Part shown: piece after piece, positions 61,435 through 64,000 of the stretch
Position numbering within the stretch: the first letter of the stretch is position 1
Layout of the letters: each line of letters opens with the position of its first letter
Assembly (NCBI RefSeq): GCF_003352185.1
Contig: NZ_CP029608.1
Coordinates: 5,436,501-5,500,500 of the forward strand
Direction: 5' to 3'
Length of the DNA: 64,000 bases
Source of the DNA: Pseudomonas kribbensis
Lineage (GTDB): Bacteria; Pseudomonadota; Gammaproteobacteria; Pseudomonadales; Pseudomonadaceae
Position numbers and translations under genes: made by a program
Notes under the pieces: generated by a model
Database searches by the model: none
What the model was told of the DNA's origin: nothing
Seen by the model: the letters and a program-made list of their open reading frames with translations, nothing else

Positions 61435-62462
61435 TTGACCTGATAACCGCGGCTGCTCAGGCAATTGCCTTGGGCCTGGCGGTAGGCCTGCACCACTTCA
61501 GGTGCGGGCTGGTAGGTCGCGGTACGCGGATCGAAACCGCTTTGCTGTACCGCGTATTGGTAGCACTGGTAGCCGTCCTGCTGGACCTGCTCCGGCGACT
61601 GGCCGTTGGCCGGATACGCTTCCACGTCATAACCGTTGTTTGTCGGTTGCGGAGGCTGCTGCACCGGCGGCTCGACCACTACGTAATCCTGGGTCGCTTC
61701 CTGATAGGCGTAGTACGAGCCTGCCGCCAGGAACAACAGCGAGCCGCCGATCCACACTTCACGGGCGTAATCCGGCAGGTACTGGATGCGGATCCCCCGT
61801 GGCGGCTGAACCACGACATATCGCGGACCTTGCGGGCGATACCAGTAGCCGCCAGAGAAGAAATAATCCTGGCCACGATACGGCACGCGGAAGTCACGAT
61901 CCGGGAAGCGGTCGATCACATGGCCTGGCCGGTATTGCGGCCCGGGGCCCCAACCGTTGCCATGCCCGTCGGGGCGACCCGGCCAGCGACGGTCATCGGG
62001 GCGATTGCCGGTCTGCCAGTTCTGGTGGTAGCCATTCTGCGGGCGCTCGTCGCGGTAGTAGCCCTGACGCGGTTCCTGGGTCTGGCGCACGGTATCGGGC
62101 CGTGGCTGGATCGGCAGATTGTTGACCGGTGGCGGCGGCTGATGAACCGGCGCAGGTTGAACCGGTGGGCGATTCTGGTTCTGCCACTGCCCATTGTTGT
62201 GCTGCTGGCCGTTGTGCTCGAACTGGCGGCTGTTGTCGCCGCGAATGATTTCGTTGTTCTGCGGCCGCGGCTGATTCTGCTGCGGCTGATTTTGCGGACG
62301 TGGCTGGTTGTTGCCTTCACGGCCTTCGTTGTGGCCCTGATGCTCCCGCTCGCGACCGCCACCCTCGGGGCCGCGATTCTGCGGCTCATCGGCCAGTACC
62401 TGCGCACAGACACTTACACACAGCAAACCTACACTGGCCAGACGCCAGATACGCGACTTCAT
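61428..62462 (-). CDS. DUF6515-like secreted Gln/Pro/Asn-rich protein
   Basis: 344 residues. Signal peptide (MKSRIWRLASVGLLCVSVCAQVLA). A long low-complexity region rich in Gln, Asn, Pro, Arg and Gly (about residues 25-180) precedes a domain with FSGGYWYRPQGPRYVVVQPPRGIRIQYLPDYAREVWIGG, then SYYAYQEATQDYVVVEPP, typical of DUF6515. A C-terminal module with two Cys (DGYQCYQYAVQQSGFDP, QGNCLSSRGYQ) follows. GAGGA before 62462 favours this start over one four codons earlier. Seven bases overlap the CDF end. Function unknown; perhaps envelope-associated. Confidence 0.82.
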   Translation of the reverse strand: MKSRIWRLASVGLLCVSVCAQVLADEPQNRGPEGGGREREHQGHNEGREGNNQPRPQNQPQQNQPRPQNNEIIRGDNSRQFEHNGQQHNNGQWQNQNRPPVQPAPVHQPPPPVNNLPIQPRPDTVRQTQEPRQGYYRDERPQNGYHQNWQTGNRPDDRRWPGRPDGHGNGWGPGPQYRPGHVIDRFPDRDFRVPYRGQDYFFSGGYWYRPQGPRYVVVQPPRGIRIQYLPDYAREVWIGGSLLFLAAGSYYAYQEATQDYVVVEPPVQQPPQPTNNGYDVEAYPANGQSPEQVQQDGYQCYQYAVQQSGFDPRTATYQPAPEVVQAYRQAQGNCLSSRGYQVNY

Positions 62463-62601
62463 GAAATTCCTCACTGCGGGCCGGACCCTGTAATTAAGTA
62501 GGGCTTGTAGCTAAGACCGGGAAGGGGCACACCGGGTTCTGCAACAGGTTATCAGTCACGCCATTTATTTATTGAGCGAACGAGGTCAAATCGCGGGCAA
62601 G

Positions 62602-62629
62602 AAAAAAGGGAGACCCGTCGGCCTCCCTT
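62602..62629 (-). terminator. Minus-strand intrinsic terminator
   Basis: AAGGGAG and CTCCCTT arms enclose an inner CCG-T-CGG hairpin; on the minus strand the stem is followed by TTTTTT. It ends a transcript that starts upstream near the Lrp gene, since no longer gene lies in between. Confidence 0.8.
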
Positions 62630-62674
62630 CTAGAGAACTTCGTCCTGGCTCGACGCTTTTGACGTCGGCTCACC

Positions 62675-62845
62675 TCACGCCGTCTTCTGGACAGTGTGCA
62701 GCTCGGGGGCCGGCACGTCCCCGGTGGGGGCGGCGGCCGCGGCGGGCCTGATTGGGCGGGCCGCAGTGGACTGTGTTACCGAGCAGTGATTCTGGTGATA
62801 AGGATAGGCCCGAGGCCGCGACAGATGATTGCGAAGATTGCTCAA
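62675..62845 (-). CDS. Candidate 56-residue small protein or leader (TTG start)
   Basis: The frame opens with TTG at 62845 (read SNLRNHLSRPRAYPYHQN after the initiator) and ends ELHTVQKTA-stop at 62675. It has an Ala/Pro-rich middle with GC-rich third positions typical of Pseudomonas coding DNA, and it is followed 46 bases later by a strong terminator. No good ribosome-binding site is seen and the start codon is unusual. Alternatives are a small RNA or a leader of the divergent Lrp gene. A different minus-strand frame overlapping it is 64 codons but less Pseudomonas-like. Confidence 0.33.
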   Translation of the reverse strand: MSNLRNHLSRPRAYPYHQNHCSVTQSTAARPIRPAAAAAPTGDVPAPELHTVQKTA

Positions 62846-62918
62846 TTAAACACCACTTGCGCAATTTTTAACCCTGGATAGATAATCCGCCGCAATAGTT
62901 AGGACAAAGGACCGATTG

Positions 62919-63398
62919 ATGAGCAAACTCGACCGTTACGACCTGAGCATTTTGGCGGAATTGCAGCGCGACGCCCGCATCTCCAACCAGGAACTGGCCG
63001 AGCGCATCGGTCTGTCGCCCTCCCCGTGCTCGCGCCGGGTCAAGCAACTGGAGGACGACGGCTACATCTCGCGCCAGGTGGCCCTGCTGGATCGCAAGAT
63101 GCTCGGCCTGAGCCTGACCGCTTACGTACTGATCGGCATGGACCGGCACACGCCGGAGCGTTTCGAGAACTTCGAAGCGGCGATTCGCACCTTGCCGCAG
63201 GTGCTTGAATGCAGCCTGGTGACCGGGGTGGATGCCGACTATCAACTGAAGGTCGTGGTGCCGGACATGGATCACTATCAGAAGCTGCTGCTGGGGCACC
63301 TGACCCGGATTGAAGGCGTGACCAGCGTTCGGTCGAGCTTTGTGCTGAATCAGGTGCTCAACAGCACCGAGCTGCCGCTGACTCATCTGCGTAGCTGA
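62919..63398 (+). CDS. Lrp/AsnC-family regulator
   Basis: 159 residues. HTH (DRYDLSILAELQRDARISNQELAERIGLSPSPCSRRVKQLEDDGYI, about residues 4-48), then a RAM domain with VTGVDADYQLKVVVPDMDHY near 103. It is one of the well-conserved Pseudomonas Lrp paralogues found beside DUF2788 and rluE. AGGA and AAAGGA lie upstream of the ATG at 62919. Targets unknown; the divergent minus-strand unit just upstream is a candidate. Confidence 0.93.
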   Translation: MSKLDRYDLSILAELQRDARISNQELAERIGLSPSPCSRRVKQLEDDGYISRQVALLDRKMLGLSLTAYVLIGMDRHTPERFENFEAAIRTLPQVLECSLVTGVDADYQLKVVVPDMDHYQKLLLGHLTRIEGVTSVRSSFVLNQVLNSTELPLTHLRS

Positions 63399-63504
63399 AA
63401 TCGACGAATGACTGCGGCACACCGACGCAGGTCAATGCTGCGTCGTTCGCCGCTGGCGTATACTCCCGGCCGCCCTTTCAGCCGCACAGCGCCGGAGATG
63501 CCCG

Positions 63505-63714
63505 ATGGATCCAGCAGTATTTGAAGAGTGGATGATGACCGGCCTGGTCAGCATCCTGATCATTTTCATGGGTTTCATCGTCTGGGATCTGGCGAAGAAG
63601 TCCAAGGCCGGGCGCTTCGGCTCGTTCATTCTGTTCTTCGTGCTGGGCCTGGGCGTGGCCGCGTTCATCATCAAGAGTGTGGTGATCGGCCTGATCGAGT
63701 CCGGCGCCTTATAA
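63505..63714 (+). CDS. DUF2788 small membrane protein
   Basis: 69 residues with two transmembrane helices ([17 protein letters not shown] and [27 protein letters not shown]) joined by a short basic loop (AKKSKAGR). This is the DUF2788 layout, widespread in gamma-proteobacteria and of unknown function. GGAG precedes the ATG at 63505. Its last six bases overlap the end of the convergent pseudouridine synthase gene. Confidence 0.92.
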   Translation: MDPAVFEEWMMTGLVSILIIFMGFIVWDLAKKSKAGRFGSFILFFVLGLGVAAFIIKSVVIGLIESGAL

Positions 63715-64000
63715 GCGCGCCGGCACTTCTTTCCACTGGCCCTGATCGAGCCCTTCGATCGTCCAGTCACCAATCCTGACCCGCACCAGCCGCAACGTCG
63801 GCAACCCTACCGCCGCCGTCATTCGCCGCACCTGGCGGTTGCGCCCTTCGCGAATCACCAGTTCCAGCCAGGTTGTCGGAATGGTTGCGCGAAAGCGTAC
63901 CGGTGGATTGCGCGGCCACAGTTCAGGCTCATCCAGTTGCCGCGCTTCGGCGGGCAAGGTCCTGCCGTCATTCAGCTCGACACCGTCACGCAGGCGCTGC
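63709..64000 (-). CDS. rluE: 23S rRNA pseudouridine synthase RluE/RsuA family, C-terminal part
   Basis: Partial gene running off the right edge; the visible frame starts [21 protein letters not shown]. The signature [34 protein letters not shown] is the conserved C-terminal block of the RsuA/RluB/E/F group. The short C-terminal tail favours RluE, which makes pseudouridine 2457 in 23S rRNA. Gene order with DUF2788 and Lrp agrees. The catalytic Asp lies outside the window. Confidence 0.85.
   Translation of the reverse strand, partial: QRLRDGVELNDGRTLPAEARQLDEPELWPRNPPVRFRATIPTTWLELVIREGRNRQVRRMTAAVGLPTLRLVRVRIGDWTIEGLDQGQWKEVPARL

Larger units (their letters stand above)
62463..62918. other. 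Long region before the Lrp gene with a minus-strand transcription unit
   Basis: 456 bases. It contains a minus-strand terminator, a candidate 56-codon frame and, at the right, the divergent Lrp promoter. The stretch from 62700 to 62765 is extremely GC-rich, whereas 62820-62900 is AT-rich. Confidence 0.5.

Noticed and set aside
1..64000. Search for tRNA, rRNA, riboswitch, CRISPR, IS or prophage signatures
   Set aside because: None recognised by eye. A covariance-model and repeat search would be needed to exclude short structured RNAs.

Overview
The window reads as chromosomal DNA of a fluorescent pseudomonad (Pseudomonas fluorescens/putida lineage). The evidence is the high GC with Pseudomonas codon use, the REP repeats with a TGTGGGAGC head typical of this group, and gene order. 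The order morA-glyA ... cobW/yjiX/cstA ... mapZ-radA-katB-mscL-fpr matches P. aeruginosa PA4601-PA4615 as I remember it. The right end (hrpB-lipoprotein-CDF-...-Lrp-DUF2788-rluE) matches the PA3961-PA3968 area. Almost everything is ordinary core or shell chromosome. I found no tRNA, rRNA, CRISPR array, prophage or IS element.

Layout. 0-9 kb: the end of MorA (GGDEF-EAL), glyA, a DctA-type carrier with two FCD-GntR regulators behind it, then the opposite-strand cstA-yjiX-yjiA operon. 9-16.5 kb: mapZ (PilZ), radA, periplasmic catalase katB, mscL, fpr, a LuxR-solo gene of the PpoR type broken by a one-base frameshift, and rlmG. 16.5-24.5 kb: the cioAB cyanide-insensitive oxidase operon with a 55-residue DUF2474 microprotein and an Anr box, an MFS exporter, a DJ-1 homologue without its cysteine, and an adenine-type permease coupled to trmA. 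24.5-32.3 kb: a small accessory pair (DUF4160/DUF2442), then a quinate/shikimate catabolic locus (aroQ, shikimate/quinate dehydrogenase, TetR regulator, quiC, MFS importer). 32.3-49 kb: an IclR-DMT-aldo/keto reductase unit, single housekeeping genes and two REPINs. 49-56 kb: a NitT/TauT-type ABC transporter next to an omega-aminotransferase and aldehyde dehydrogenase with a divergent LysR gene, probably an amine catabolic locus. 56-64 kb: an orphan AAA+ ATPase of unusual composition, hrpB, a lipoprotein, a CDF exporter, a DUF6515 protein, Lrp, DUF2788 and rluE.

How the genes work together. The richest regulatory story is the quinate/shikimate locus. Its two outward promoter regions, 4 kb apart, share a 23-bp operator-like sequence (19 of 23 identical) and a 15-bp box that in one copy equals the PcaR box as I remember it. 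Both + strand transcripts (aroQ and the transporter) carry AANAANAA Hfq/Crc-type motifs just before their start codons. This suggests three layers: a local TetR repressor, coupling to the beta-ketoadipate pathway that consumes the protocatechuate product, and catabolite repression. Other local regulator-target pairs can be read from paired palindromes: FCD-GntR upstream of dctA, and IclR between a DMT carrier and an aldo/keto reductase.

The best candidates for something undescribed are the frameshifted LuxR solo, the orphan ATPase with its AT-rich palindromic promoter, the DUF4160-DUF2442 pair, and a 56-codon TTG-start unit with its own terminator upstream of the last Lrp gene. All motif calls were made by eye; no database or alignment was run.
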